Assembly (NCBI RefSeq): GCF_011397635.1 | Contig: NC_064764.1 | Span: 41,902,955-41,966,954, forward strand | DNA: 64,000 bases | Source: Epinephelus fuscoguttatus | Lineage: Eukaryota > Chordata > Actinopteri > Perciformes > Serranidae | Direction of reading: 5' to 3' | Part shown: piece by piece, positions 12,003-23,090 of the stretch | Position numbering within the stretch: the stretch's first letter is position 1 | How the letters are laid out: every line of letters begins with the position of its first letter | The notes under the pieces: model-generated | Told to the model about the DNA's origin: nothing | The model's input: the letters and a program-made list of their open reading frames with translations, nothing else | Database searches by the model: none | Made by a program: the position numbers and the translations under genes

Positions 12003-12884
12003 TTAGTATAAGGCTGCCCCAAGGCCCATAGTACTAGCGTCGGTGTGAAGGATGTACGGCAACTTGGGATCAGCAAATCCAAGAACGGGAGCTGTGGTGA
12101 GCTTCTTGATGATGGTGTTGAACGCTAGCTCACAGCTGTCAGTCCAGCGATCACTGAATGGCTTCTTTGGATCGTGGTATTGGTGAGTCTGTGTCTTGTG
12201 TCTGGTGTTTTTGTGCAGGGGGGGGTAACCCGATGTCAAGTCAGTGAGGGGTCTGACTATGCTGGAATAGTCTTTGATGAATCTTCTGTAGTAACCCGAA
12301 AACCCGAGAAAAGCCCTTAGCTGTTTCAGATCTTGAGGTCTTGGCCACTTTTTCAGGGCTTCCACTTTTCCGGGGTCGGTTCCCACTCCGTCCTGAGAGA
12401 CGATATGCCCCAAGTACTTGACCGACGTTTGGAAAAACGTGCATTTCTCCGGAGAAAGCTTAAGGCCGAACTCTCGTAGACGGGTCAGAACTTTCATCAG
12501 CCTCACTTCGTGCTCTTCCAATGTTTCGGAAAAAACAATGATGTCATCGAGAAACACAAGAACCTCCTTTAAATTCATTTCCCCCATACATCTCTCCATG
12601 AGACGTTGGAACGTGCTTGGGGCGTTTGTGACGCCTTGAGGCATCCGATTAAATTCCCAAAACCCCATGGGGCAGACGAAGGCGGTTTTGGGTTTGTCCG
12701 CTTCTTCGACCTCTATCTGATAATAGCCGGATTTTAGGTCGAGGACCGAAAACCACTTTGACCCGGTGAGTGTCGAGAAGGCTTCTTCCAGGTTTGGGAG
12801 CGCGTAAGCATCCTTCACTGTTTGGAGATTGAGTTTCCTATAATCAATACAGAGACGGACATCTCCGTTCTTCTTCCTCACCAC
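12003..12884 (-). pseudogene. Gypsy pol segment 2: reverse transcriptase
   Basis: Blocks seen: VRKKNGDVRLCIDYRKLN, the first catalytic Asp in VLDLKSGY, PQGVTNAPSTFQ, FLDDIIVFS with the catalytic Asp pair, KYLGHIVS, and the start of RNase H (HTDAS). It ends at the in-frame TAA at 12003. Confidence 0.9.
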
Positions 12885-12886
12885 GA

Positions 12887-14134
12887 CTATAGGCGACGAG
12901 AATGAGGAGTCTCCCTGATCACTCCAGCATGAAGCAGTTCTTGTAGATGCTTGCGGACGGCCTCCAGGTCATGAGGATGTATGGGGCGGGCTCTGTGTTT
13001 AAATGGTGTCTCATCAGAGAGCTTTATCTGGTGCTTGACTTGATCAGTTCTGCCGAAATCAAGATCATTCTGTGCAAAAACCTCCGGCATACTGTTCAGT
13101 TTCTTTGTGATACGTTCTTTCCATTCGGCAGGAATGGGAGAATCACTGAAGTTGAAAGTGATGTCGGACTTCTGGCAAGGGTCTGATCTTGAGGTAAGTA
13201 CACCATGTTCTTTTGAGAAAACTCTCTGGAAAGCACTGATCTCACCAATAATACACTTCTGAGGAACGATGACTTCGTGGTCTGACTCGTTGGTAAGTAT
13301 TACTGGGACTTTGCATGGACGTTCTGATGGCAGATCAACAAGACAGGTTTTCACCACCAAACCACCTGGCAACGAAGATGAGGAAGGGTGCTCCAGGACC
13401 ACTGATTTTTCAGTAGTGTACCTACTGGCTGCAACACAACCTTCCAAAACCATGGTTTGGCCAGCTGGAACTGACTGGGGGTCTTTGCCGTGCATCTTTA
13501 CCAGCCCAAGGTTTCCATCCTTACTTTGTCTCTGCCGCAGCTCAAGGACTTTGAGAATGGCTCTGTAGCCATGTGCTGTTGGCTGCTGTGGCTCAGAAAC
13601 AGTTTCACTGTACATCTCATACAATACGTCGAGCATGTTGGTACCTATCAGCACGAGTGAGTCAGAAACAGCATGAACATCTGGAACCACCAAAGCGAGT
13701 GTTGGCACCTCAATTTCCATTCCTAGAAACTCTTTGGGAAAAGTGACATTCAGCTCAATGTATCCCAGGTAAGGTACGCACTGGCCATTGGCTCCTTGAA
13801 CCTCCAATAAGTCAAACAATGGCTTGATCTCATACTCAGAAAGGTGTTGCTGATAGAACGACTGAGGGACTGTGGTGACCTGGGAGCCTGTATCCATGAG
13901 GGAGGTTATGGGCCTTCCTTCCACTTCCACACGTGCTGTGCTCTTTGTACCTACCAAACCTTTAGGTAGCCTGAAGGGTTGGGCTCTTGTGTGAGACTGC
14001 TTTAGTATAGCACGTTGCTTGACCTTTGGTGTGGGTTCTGTGGGACTTGGTTGGCTGGTCTCAGTTCTTGTCCGTCCCGCGACAGGAACTGAACTCAGTT
14101 TAAAAGGGAGAAAGAGGTGTTCTGTGTTTTCCAT
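12887..14134 (-). pseudogene. Gypsy pol segment 1: protease and RT N-terminus
   Basis: An open stretch of 415 codons. It starts in the gag overlap and carries the retropepsin DTGS motif and flap region, then a linker, then the first RT block (FKHRARPIHPHDLEAV onward). It ends at a stop created by the shift near 12.91 kb. Confidence 0.85.
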
Positions 14135-15780
14135 AACTGCTGTCGTTGTCTCAGTTCTTTTCTTTTTGCTGCTACTAGGGCAGGGTTGGCATCAGACTCA
14201 CAGGTAGCAACGATGTGCCCATCCTCCCCACAGCGAAAGCAGTACCAAGGCTTTGGCTTTGAAGTTGCACTCCTATGGGAAGGTAGGTTGGTCTCCGTGG
14301 TTGCATGGTCAGGTTTTTGTTTTTCTTTCACTTTCACTGCTTCTTGTTTGGGAGATGTTGTCTTTTTCTTTTTCATGAGGAAGGTCAGCTGACTTTTCAG
14401 GTCTGCAACTTGTTTCTTTAGCTCATCCGTGCTGCTAGCATCCGAAGAGGCTTGAGTCTCACTACAGTTACACACAGTTTGCAAGTGGGACGCAGCTTTC
14501 TCTTTTGTGGTACCCAAGTGTTGTTTCATTTTCATGATTTTGGCTTCTTGCCGATCCTCTTCAGTGCGTAAAAGCATTAAAAGCTCAGCGAATGATGGGG
14601 GGTTCTGCTTTTTGTGTTCCAGGTGGAGGTCAGCAAGCAGGGCATTGTCCCAGCAGGCCCTGCAAAACTGTCGGAGTAGGTGTTTGTCTCTGTCTTGGGC
14701 TGGGACACCTCCTCTGCGCACCGCGTTACCCAGGGCAACCTGAAGACATTGCAGGTACGTAGATGGTTTTTCTCCAGAATCCTGGAATGTGCTCATGAAC
14801 CGCACGAACAGTTCCTCTCCATCTTCAACTGTGGCAAATGCAGAGTCTAACAATTGCAGCCAGGCCACAGAAGGCGCTTCAGGACCAAGATGCCTGACGA
14901 CATCAGAAGCTGGAACAAGAAGACTGTCAATGATTTTACGAGTTTTATCAAGGTCAGAGACAGAGACATCTTTCATCATCAAATCAACATGGGACCTCCA
15001 AGTGTCGTAATCGACCTCACTGTATGGTCGAGGGTTCTTCCCAGAGAAACCTCTCAATCTTAAAGTGGACTGAGAGTGTGGGAGTCTGTCTTCACTCCTC
15101 ACGACGTGCTCCACCACTATCCTTTGCACCTCAAGTGGGTTGAGCTCACTGGGACTCAGAGTCGAGGGTGGTTTTGAGTTAAAGGTGGGAGCAGTTGTTC
15201 TCTGATTAATGTGAGGGGGGCCAAGATCAATGGGAGGAGAAGCACCAACCAGCAGCTGTGATGTAATGTCATGCTGGCTGGGCTCTGCAGCCTTCTCAGC
15301 TTCCATTGAATGTTGGGGGGAAGTGACATAATCACTAGCATCACGCCCAGTGGATTCAGCACCATCAATAGATTTCTCTATTTGTGACATTACCTCCTTT
15401 AATACCTCCTCGTAATCCTTTCCACTGAGTTTGGCGATTTCCTTCAGTTTGTCGAGGTAAGTTTGTGTGACATCACTGCCTACCTTTTGTGTGTAGGCAC
15501 TCGCCAGAGCTCGAACCTGGAAGGTGACATCAGGACTGGTCGATGATGGGTGGGTATGAGGCAAAAGAGGTTCTAGCGCTTCAACAGCAGTGCCGTGGTT
15601 ATACTCTACTATCAGGTTTGTATGAAACTCTGTAGTTGGATCATCTATCTTTTCAGTTCTATTGATTGAACCATATGTTTTCAAAAAGTCAAGAATCTCC
15701 TCATCTTTTTCTGATCCTGTTAACCCACTCACTAGGACTGCATTTGGAACCTTAATTCCCAAGTCATCAATGACCTCCAT
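14095..15780 (-). CDS. Gypsy gag protein, PNMA-like, intact frame
   Basis: About 561 codons from the ATG at 15780 (MEVIDDLG), which directly follows an A-run on the sense strand. I chose it over an upstream in-frame ATG because the protein's conserved part begins here. Residues ~12-75 (PNAVLVSGLTGS onward) resemble the RRM-like N-terminal fold of the PNMA/ZCCHC12 gag-derived proteins. The capsid-like region lies about residues 235-400, with LRGFSG and a Trp-rich helix series. A coiled coil precedes a single CCHC zinc knuckle at ~514-527 (CFRCGEDGHIVATC). Role by family: capsid assembly and RNA packaging. The 3' end overlaps pol by 40 bases in another frame, the usual gag-pol frameshift arrangement. 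No break is seen. Confidence 0.82.
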   Translation of the reverse strand: MEVIDDLGIKVPNAVLVSGLTGSEKDEEILDFLKTYGSINRTEKIDDPTTEFHTNLIVEYNHGTAVEALEPLLPHTHPSSTSPDVTFQVRALASAYTQKVGSDVTQTYLDKLKEIAKLSGKDYEEVLKEVMSQIEKSIDGAESTGRDASDYVTSPQHSMEAEKAAEPSQHDITSQLLVGASPPIDLGPPHINQRTTAPTFNSKPPSTLSPSELNPLEVQRIVVEHVVRSEDRLPHSQSTLRLRGFSGKNPRPYSEVDYDTWRSHVDLMMKDVSVSDLDKTRKIIDSLLVPASDVVRHLGPEAPSVAWLQLLDSAFATVEDGEELFVRFMSTFQDSGEKPSTYLQCLQVALGNAVRRGGVPAQDRDKHLLRQFCRACWDNALLADLHLEHKKQNPPSFAELLMLLRTEEDRQEAKIMKMKQHLGTTKEKAASHLQTVCNCSETQASSDASSTDELKKQVADLKSQLTFLMKKKKTTSPKQEAVKVKEKQKPDHATTETNLPSHRSATSKPKPWYCFRCGEDGHIVATCESDANPALVAAKRKELRQRQQLWKTQNTSFSLLN

Positions 15781-15949
15781 TTTTTTTTTTTTTTTAGCAA
15801 TGCATATTATCATGAATTGAAAATGAAATGAAATGGTCTGTTCCACACGATCGATTGGCTGGGTTACAACTAGTCAGTATTTAACACCCAAATCACTGAC
15901 AAAGCAGAGGCAACATGACGAGCTCGATTGAGAACAAGCTGAAAAAAAA

Positions 15950-16415
15950 ATGAATTGTATCACTAAATAAAACAATTTGAAATAAATTACAAAAAACTCT
16001 GAGCACACTGGTGTGTGTTGTCTGCTTTATTCTGTGTGTTTTAAACAATCGACTGATGACTCACTGTGTGTATTAACAGCTCCAGTTGTGCTGGGGTGCA
16101 TTCATGTACTGTGGGGACATCTGAAGATAAGGTAACTAGACAAACATTGGCTGTTGGGACATAAAAAGCTGGTAATTTCACTTAATTGATTGAAACCTGA
16201 CCATGTGTTATGTGTGGTCTGTATCACTGTTTTTATTTTTTGACAGTTTTGAATGCAAGGTTGTGTGGCAACTCACCCTCAGGTTTTTGACACATCAGCA
16301 AATCATTGCATCATGTGGCCCACAACACAGAATGGTCACTGTGCATGACAACATTCACGTGTACTGGGAGCCAGACTCAGAGAATAACATAGTCACCTTT
16401 GGCCTACTGAATAGC
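15950..16415 (+). repeat. Duplicated 5' flank of TAAR unit 1
   Basis: From about 15950 the sequence is homologous to 45.38-45.87 kb (unit 4) and 52.50-52.94 kb (unit 5): the same A-run, the GTGTGTGTTG word, CGACTGATGACTCACTG, and GCATTCATGTACTG. It marks the inner edge of the segmental duplication and the outer limit of the Gypsy insertion. Confidence 0.75.
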
Positions 16416-16525
16416 TGGAATTAGCATATGGGAGGTGAGAAGAGAGATAAATCAGCTGCACATCAGAGAGACAGGAGAACCTGCTGAGCTCTGGCAGCTT
16501 TCTGATCAAAGCCCTGTCAGTGGCC
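16416..16525 (+). promoter_or_regulatory. Conserved TAAR upstream module, unit 1
   Basis: About 110 bases before the ATG are shared by all units: ATTAGCATATGGGAGG (16420-16435), GATAAATCAGCTG with an E-box (about 16446-16458), then AACCTGCTGAGCTCTGGCAG. The position fits a core promoter and 5' UTR. The homeodomain/octamer-like ATTAGCAT is a candidate olfactory control site by inference. Confidence 0.45.
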
Positions 16526-17931
16526 ATGGAGGAGGCTGAACTCTGCTTTCCCCAAGTCAACACTTCCTGCAGGAAGACAAGTCGCTCTCACTTGGAGGCC
16601 ACAGTCACTCTCAGTGTGCTGTCTTTCATCACTCTGCTCACGATGGTTCTTAACCTGCTGGTCATCACCTCTATCTCCCACCTCAGGTAGAGATACACTT
16701 TTCTGCTTGGCTTACAAAGTGTTTATTCTTTGGTTACAGTTACATGAAGAAATGGCTTTGAGCTCTGCAGCATGATGTCACATTTAAGCTGATGATAACT
16801 TTGATTATGGTGCTGTTGAGATGTGTTACTGAAACAATTAGTGATGATTTCACACATTTCAGGCTGCTGCACATCCACTAACCTTCTCCTCATGTTCATA
16901 AGTAGTGCATAACAGTAATGTTCTCTTGTTTAGGCCTTTCATTACTGCATACTGGTTATTTGCAAATGTGTTTACATCTACACTACTGTGTTATATTTAG
17001 GCCTCATTGTTATGGGACAATTCATAGTCCTCGTATCATAACTGCTAATAACACTTATTTCTACACATACATATAACAAGTGTATTCAGTGTTGTTGTTT
17101 TCCTGTTTCAGGCAGCTTCACACCACCACCAACTTCATCCTCCTGTCTCTGGCTGTTGCAGACTTCCTTGTCGGTTTGGTGCTAATGCCAGCTGAAATCA
17201 TCATCTATAGAGGTTGTTGGATTCTGGGTGACATAATGTGTGTTGTGTATTACTTTTCAGCCTTCTTTGCTGTCAGTGCATCAGTAGGAAACATGGTTCT
17301 CATATCAGTTGACCGCTACATTGCTATTTGTGACCCCATGTTTTACTCCATCAAACTCACTGTGAAAAGAGTTCAACTCTGCATTTGTCTGTGTTGGATA
17401 TTTTCTGCTGTTCACAGCAGTTGGATGCCAAGGGATTTATTGAAACAGCCAGGCAGGTATAACTCCTGTTATGGAGAGTGTGTAATTGTAGTTAATTATA
17501 TTGAAGGAGCTGTTGACCTTGTTGTGACTTTTTTGGGCCCCTTTCTTGTCATCATAGTTTTGTATATGAGAGTGTTTGTGGTGGCTGTGTCTCAGGCTCG
17601 TGCCATGCGCTCCCGCATTGCAGCTGATACACTTCAGCGTTCAAATACAGTAACTGCTAAGAAATCTGAGATGAAAGCAGCCAGGACTCTTGGTATTGTT
17701 GTAGTTGCGTTTATTGTGTGCAGCTGTCCATATTATTGTTTCACTGTTGCAGCTGAGAACAACTTGGTTGGGGCGCCATCTGGAAAACTTGAACTTTGGC
17801 TGATGTGTTTTAATTCCTGTCTAAACCCTGTGATATATGTCTTTTTCTATCCCTGGTTCAGGAAAGCTATTAAACACATTGTAACACTTCAGATACTGAA
17901 GACTGGCTCCTCTGAGACTAATGTAGTGTAG
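16526..17931 (+). CDS. TAAR-like olfactory receptor, unit 1 (two exons, intact)
   Basis: Exons 16526-16686 and 17112-17931 give 326 residues. The 425-base intron has a GT donor (16687), unlike the other five copies. The ATG is chosen because all copies share it. Class A receptor with N43 (1.50), D71 (2.50), C97 (3.25), DRY at 121-123, C177 in loop 2, P197 (5.50) and NPVIY at 292-296. The C-terminus WFRKAIKHI is the TAAR-type helix 8. Position 3.32 is Ala104, so the aminergic Asp is missing. Asp189 sits at 5.42. Ser258 replaces Trp6.48. The N-terminus has NTS (N12) and two Cys. Position 7.43 is Cys here and Tyr in the other intact units. Expected role by family: plasma-membrane odorant receptor for amines. 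The ligand is unknown. Confidence 0.9.
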
Positions 17932-19060
17932 AGACAGACTGTGACAGAGAGACTAAAACTATTCTCTCCCTCTGAAGTGGAAATTATTTAAGTTGTCACT
18001 ACACTGAATGTACACAACCTAAAGTCAGAGAAAACAACTGAATATTGAAAAAGTAATGGATTGAAAAGCAGTATCTTCAAATCTGCATTACCAATCACTA
18101 ATCTGTGCAAATTACAGAATTATAGTATTAATCTTCCCTCATTAATTCACAAATACAAGTTTAAAGGGTAAACCTGTGAAACCACATTTGCACTAGTTCT
18201 TCCACGATACATTTGTGCATAGATTTTACATTTTGTCTTGTTTTCTTTTAGTTTTGTTTATGCAAATGCACAATTACATAAATACACTGTGACCATAATA
18301 AGAACACAACAGGGTTTGATATTAAAGTATATGTTTGACACAAATCAGTTCTTTACTATGAAACACCCCCAGCATTAATCCTATCTCAAGCCAAAGTAAT
18401 AACTAAAATAATCAGTCAAATTTATTGATCATTTTTAACAACCAGGCAGGCAACTTCAACAGCATGAAGGGAATACAGTTCATTTTTCATGTGGGTTGGT
18501 TCACATACTCAGAATAAATGAGTCATGATAATGCTCATACATGTTCAGATTATTTTAACTAATATAGGATTGTTGAATTCAGTAACCCAAATTCATGAAC
18601 AACATTTCCACTGTCATAAAATAACTGTCTGTTGTATAAAATAACTTGGTGACAATATGCCATACAAATCTGCTCTAAAAACCCTGACAAAGGCTGTGTA
18701 CTAAAACAGTTCAATAAAGGGACGATACAGAATATATTATTACATTCTTCCTGACCTCCTGACAGTGATGCCTTGGCACTGGGTGTTTCTATGTCACATA
18801 TATGGAGGTCAAGTTGTTATACCCACAAAGTCACCTGCCTCAGTACAAAATCCCAACGATATCACCCAAATTTGCTACCTCTATGTTTTTGCAATAAAGA
18901 AGCTGAGAGTAAGTCAATTTGGTTTGTCAACAGTGCTGTACCTTGCACTTTTGGTGCAGTGGCCAAGAGAGGACTGCTTCTGCAAGCAGAGCCTTTTTTT
19001 TTGTGTATTTGTGTGTTTGAGGCACCTAGTCTCAGCCTAGGTTGTGTATAGGACATTAGC
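17932..19060 (+). repeat. Duplicated 3' flank of TAAR unit 1
   Basis: 3' UTR-like and downstream sequence homologous to 36.56-37.2 and 37.8-38.08 kb (unit 3), and to 47.37-48.06 and 48.57-48.9 kb (unit 4). Unit 1 lacks the L2-like LINE tail that lies inside this flank in units 3 and 4, so it shows the empty site near 18.66-18.70 kb. Confidence 0.7.
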
Positions 19061-19249
19061 ACAGTGTTTCCATTCTGACTTTAAGTGTTTATAGCACATG
19101 CATGCCTTTAACTCCTGTATAACCTTACCAGATTTCTTGTGGGAAACTTTAGGAAGTTATAAAGCAATGGCATTGGTAGATCTGAGGGCTCTTGTTGGGA
19201 CATAAAATGAAAGGCAGTTGCTGATGCATGAAAGTGTTATCTAAGAAAC

Positions 19250-20480
19250 CTTGCATAATCTAAGTAAAAAGGACTCAGAAGTCACTTCTAAAAGATACAG
19301 GTAGCCAGTGCATTTATGCAAGGAGAGCTGTTGTGTGATCAGGGGCGAAAATCCCATTTCATAGTTGGGGGGGGACAATAAACAGTAAAATTTTAGAGAA
19401 TAATTCCAGGGGGGGAAAAGGAAAAAAAGTTGGAGCCTGTCTTTTATATAGCACGTTTTACCGCAATTTGACGCTTTAATCTTCTCTCAATCTCTCCAAC
19501 AGGCAGAGTGAATGTCTATACTTATGAGAAATGACTTAACAACTAAACATTTCCTGCAATCAAACTGGTAAACTGGTTTATAAACAGTGTGCTGTGAGAT
19601 CTGCCACTGCGCACCTCACAGCTGTGCGTAATAGTCGCGCGTAATGGCCACTCCTCATCTGCACGTCTTTCATGTTTGTCTCACTGACAGGTGGAGAGCC
19701 TACAGACAGGTACCCATTAGCTACGCTCCGTCACAACCGTGCGTAAGAAGGGGGAGTCATGTCCCCCCTGTCCCCCCCGGGATTTCCGCCCCTGTGTGTG
19801 ATCGAGTTTTTCTTTTATATTGGTAAAAATTCTGGCTGCAACATTCTGAATTAACTGTAATTTTCTCAAAGACTTTTTAGGGAGATCAGTAAAAAGAGAG
19901 TTGCAACAATCTAAATGGCTTGTGATGAAAGCATGTGTCTGCATTTCAGCATCGTTGTGAATTAAAAATGGCTGAAATGTGGCAGTGTTCTTCAGATGAT
20001 GGTGACAAATTATGTTGCCAAGAGGGTGCATTAAATAAGAAAAAGAATAGGACCTAAAATGCTTCCTTGAGGAACACCGTATTCAATAGCAAATTTCTGA
20101 GACACATAATCACCAAAACTAGCAAAAAAAATGATTGAAATGTCTGACTGGTATTAACAAAACTAGTCCAGCACTGTGCCTGAGAGACCAACCTATTTCT
20201 CAAGTCGATTGATTAGAATGCTATGATCAATACCATCAAAAGCAGAATTTAAATCTAAAAAAACGAGGACAGCTCCATTGTTTGAATCATTTGAAATTCT
20301 CAGGTTATTTCCTGCCTTTAATAAAGTGGTTTCAGTGCTATGGTTGGGCCAATAGCCAGACTGAAATCTATCTTATTCAGTATTAATATTCAAATGATCA
20401 CGTAGTTGGTCAAATATAATATGACAAAGCCATACAATTGTGACAAAGCTTTCTGGCCGACAAACAAAACTCTGACACAT
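19250..20480 (-). pseudogene. LINE (L2-like) RT fragment split by a hAT element
   Basis: Minus-strand peptides typical of the L2-like C-terminal domain (HAFITSHLDCCNSLF, LQLIQNVAARIF) are at about 19810-19960. A degraded GVPQGSILGPILF block is near 20060, and the palm upstream to about 20.45 kb. The frame resumes on the other side of the hAT insertion at 19.30 kb (MHWLPV). Multiple stops. Confidence 0.75.
19340..19794. mobile_element. Non-autonomous hAT-type element (455 bases) with 8-base target duplication
   Basis: Terminal inverted repeats start CAGGGGCG and end CGCCCCTG. Imperfect matching continues inward through GAAATCCC and a G-run/C-run pair. The perfect direct repeat TGTGTGAT flanks it (19332-19339 and 19795-19802). 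An 8-base duplication with CAGGG termini is the hAT signature. No transposase. It sits inside the LINE above. Confidence 0.9.
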
Positions 20481-21250
20481 GCGCATCATAGACTGTAATG
20501 ACTCAATGTACAACCAAAGGGGTGGATCAGATTCAAGAGGATTCTGCACTGCTGTCTGCAAGGATGGCTATGGACCCAACAGTATGGAAGAGATGCAACA
20601 CACTCTTAGACGGTTCACCTAAAAAAGTAAGAAGGTGGATAATTTGGCTCTCTGGGTTGGTAGTCATTCTTCTGAGTTTGCCCAGGTTAAGAAATTCCTG
20701 CTCAGTCTCCAGCCTGATAATAGGGTGCCAGCTCCTGGAGGTGACGCTGGCACAGTGAACTCACTGTGCCAAATAAATGTTTTGTTATTAACTGCAGCCT
20801 TCAGCAGTGTGTTTACAGAAAAAGATGGAAGTATGCAGAGACATGGATGGGGACGCAGCTTCCTGTACCTCATGCTTTTTCTCAGGGTTACTTTGGTGGG
20901 TCATGACATGGATCAGAAGTTGGCCATGCCACAATCAAGGGACAATTTGGATGGCTTTAGCATGCCTGGGGTTGGATGACACTGCTGTTGCAGCAACTCC
21001 ATCAAATGCTTCATTTATGCTACAGCTGGTTGCCCTTTCAATCCTTCCTTTTAAGCCCTAAATTGAATGCGTCAGAGGTGTTGGTCAGGCACTAAATTGT
21101 TCTCCCATTACAACAATGCCATGCAGGAGGCAGGTAGCTATGGCTTAAACCCCATGGCCCCAGATGAACCTGCCATTGCTTCTTTGATATTGTCACTAAT
21201 TTAGGCTCTCAGACCTGATGCCTGCTGCCCCCATCCTCTGTCTGGGCTGA
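20481..21250. other. Unassigned stretch between two LINEs
   Basis: Two overlapping open frames of about 85-115 codons on the + strand (20.5-21.06 kb) are not recognised and have no codon pattern I can support. There is a palindromic word around GTTCACTGTGCC near 20750. Probably decayed repeat. Confidence 0.3.
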
Positions 21251-21439
21251 CTGATGATCCCCTTGTTGAGAGTTATAACATACTGGAAATTTCCCTTTTC
21301 ACCTTATCCTGGCTCTCTCTCAGACCCATTACGACTTGTTGATTCCAACTTTTCTGAGCAGACCGACGGAGCTCAAAAAGAAAACAAAGGGAGGCGGAAC
21401 GTGCTTCTACATAAATGAAAGTTGGTGTACAGATGTCAC

Positions 21440-22321
21440 TAGGGGTGACCCCGAATAGTCGATGATTCGGTCATTCAATTTGGAGAAGTCTGATTTGACT
21501 GCCAGTCTTGTTGTCGATTCGTCGCAAAATGTGGTTATGAAACAAGACCGTACCATTCTGACTATACGGGGGTGCTCACTGCCGCTGAACATCTTGATTT
21601 GACATAGAATGTATTTTTTTCTAGTAATTCATGATATATAGTCTATTTTGATACAAACATCAGCCTAATTTCTGTTAATAAAAAATTGAAAATTGTACGT
21701 GTTGTGCAAGTGCGCCTGGGAGTGCGGCCGGGAGTGGGGATTTCAGCACTACGGACAGTAAGTAAGAAGACTTGACAAGCGTCTCCTTTTAAATGTGTTT
21801 GCTGCTAGCGATATTATACATAATAAACGAAGACAGTGACATATTTTCAATAAAAAACAATGAGTTGAACGTTCATTTCAAGCTTTTGTAGAACAACGAA
21901 TTTCAGAATTGTGCGAGTGCGGCCGGAGAGCGGGCGGCAGTGTTTGATGCAGGAATCTCGATATGGACTTGAAAATCAGTTTCACAGTGGGGGTGGTTCG
22001 GAACAGCTGTGTTTCAGAATGGAGGGCTGTCCCCGGCTGGGCAGCGCGTCTGCGCTCATCTAGAGCATCATTACCTTGATGAAGTGAAAGGAATAAAGAT
22101 AAAGATAAAATGATAACCCTTTTACTTTTATTATTATTATCTTATTATGCCAACTGAAGAATTAAATTTGTTTTAACTATTTTATCTGGAGCGGAAACTG
22201 ATGTAAATGAGCTCATTAATCAATGAGGGGGAAAACAACATGATTCAACGATTAGTCGGCTAAAGGAAAAATCTGTCAAATCACATTTGACTATGAAAAT
22301 TCTTAGTTGGGGACACCCCTA
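21440..22321. mobile_element. Non-autonomous hAT-like element (882 bases)
   Basis: Ends TAGGGGTGACCCC and GGGGACACCCCTA. The flanking 8-base repeats are GATGTCAC (21432-21439) and GATGTCAG (22322-22329), one mismatch. It interrupts the LINE endonuclease frame, which joins cleanly on both sides. No transposase is coded. The interior has a G/C-rich pair of related stretches near 21.70 and 21.92 kb. Confidence 0.82.
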
Positions 22322-22724
22322 GATGTCAGTGTTGAAGAAGTCATGCAGCCCTCACTTGGAGACTCTCATGATTAACTGTAAACTGTTTTATTCACCGCAG
22401 GAGTTTTCCTCATTTGTTCTGGTCGGTGTTTACATTCCACCTCAGGCATGTGTAACGAAGACACAGCACCTGGCTGACCAGGTGACAGACGTGGAGAAAA
22501 AACATCCAGACTCCCTGCTCATCATCCTAGGAGATTTTAACAGAGCAAACCTCTCTCACGAACTTCCCAGATACAAACAGCATAAAAAATGCCCCACCAA
22601 GGACTTTAACACACTGGATCACTGCTACATAGTTTTAAAGGACGCTTATCGCTCTGTCCCCCGTGCAGCTCTGGGGCTCTCTGATCTATCAAACATGATA
22701 GCAAACCATAGAAAACAAAAATAA

Positions 22725-23090
22725 ATACAAACGTAATAAAGTACCTCATTGGCTGCATGCTAGGAAAGGAAATCATCTTGGAATCTTCTTATCTTCGTAT
22801 ACACCAGTAAACATTACTCTTGCTCTAAAAGCAGGTGCAGCTCATCCTCAGGTGCATATGAGCATCTCTCTATGCAACCTGCACTCAACAGCGTCAGCTA
22901 GCTTCTAACTCACTCACGTTAACTAGACGGAAGCAGCTCAACGGGGCTTCAAAATAAAAGACTCTTCCTGTTTACTAAAAGAGCACAAATAAAATACAGA
23001 ATATTACCCAAAATAAATTCTGACTCATAAAGTCATTCTTAGATGGAAACTTCATGGACATATGTAACACATATAGTGGCAACAGTTACA
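22725..23090. other. Insert or replaced segment inside the LINE
   Basis: About 360 bases between the endonuclease and RT parts match neither. No clear termini, so either a small insertion or a deletion joint. Confidence 0.3.

Larger units (their letters stand above)
9461..14134 (-). pseudogene. Gypsy pol (protease-RT-RNase H-integrase), disrupted
   Basis: Domains in order on the minus strand: a retropepsin-like protease with DTGS at residues ~81-84 (about 13890), a reverse transcriptase with the FLDD box (about 12550), RNase H, an integrase with an HHCC zinc finger and a D-D-E core, and a C-terminal tail. Breaks: a one-base shift near 12.91 kb, an in-frame TAA at 12003-12005 between RT and RNase H, an in-frame TAG near 10.885 kb inside integrase, and a small deletion plus a TGA between 10.27 and 10.35 kb. 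In the family this polyprotein cuts itself, copies the RNA and integrates the DNA. This copy cannot make it whole. Confidence 0.88.
9466..15850 (-). mobile_element. Ty3/Gypsy retrotransposon internal region, reverse strand
   Basis: Gag (15780-14095) is followed by protease, reverse transcriptase, RNase H and integrase in the order typical for Ty3/Gypsy, then a purine tract and LTR-like start at 9465. No second LTR is found: from about 15.95 kb the sequence is the duplicated TAAR 5' flank. The element therefore seems to have lost its 5' LTR. Pol carries several stops and shifts while gag is open throughout. Confidence 0.88.

Noticed and set aside
20498-21061. Host gene in overlapping + frames
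   Set aside because: No recognised domain, splice pattern or conserved copy; too weak to call.
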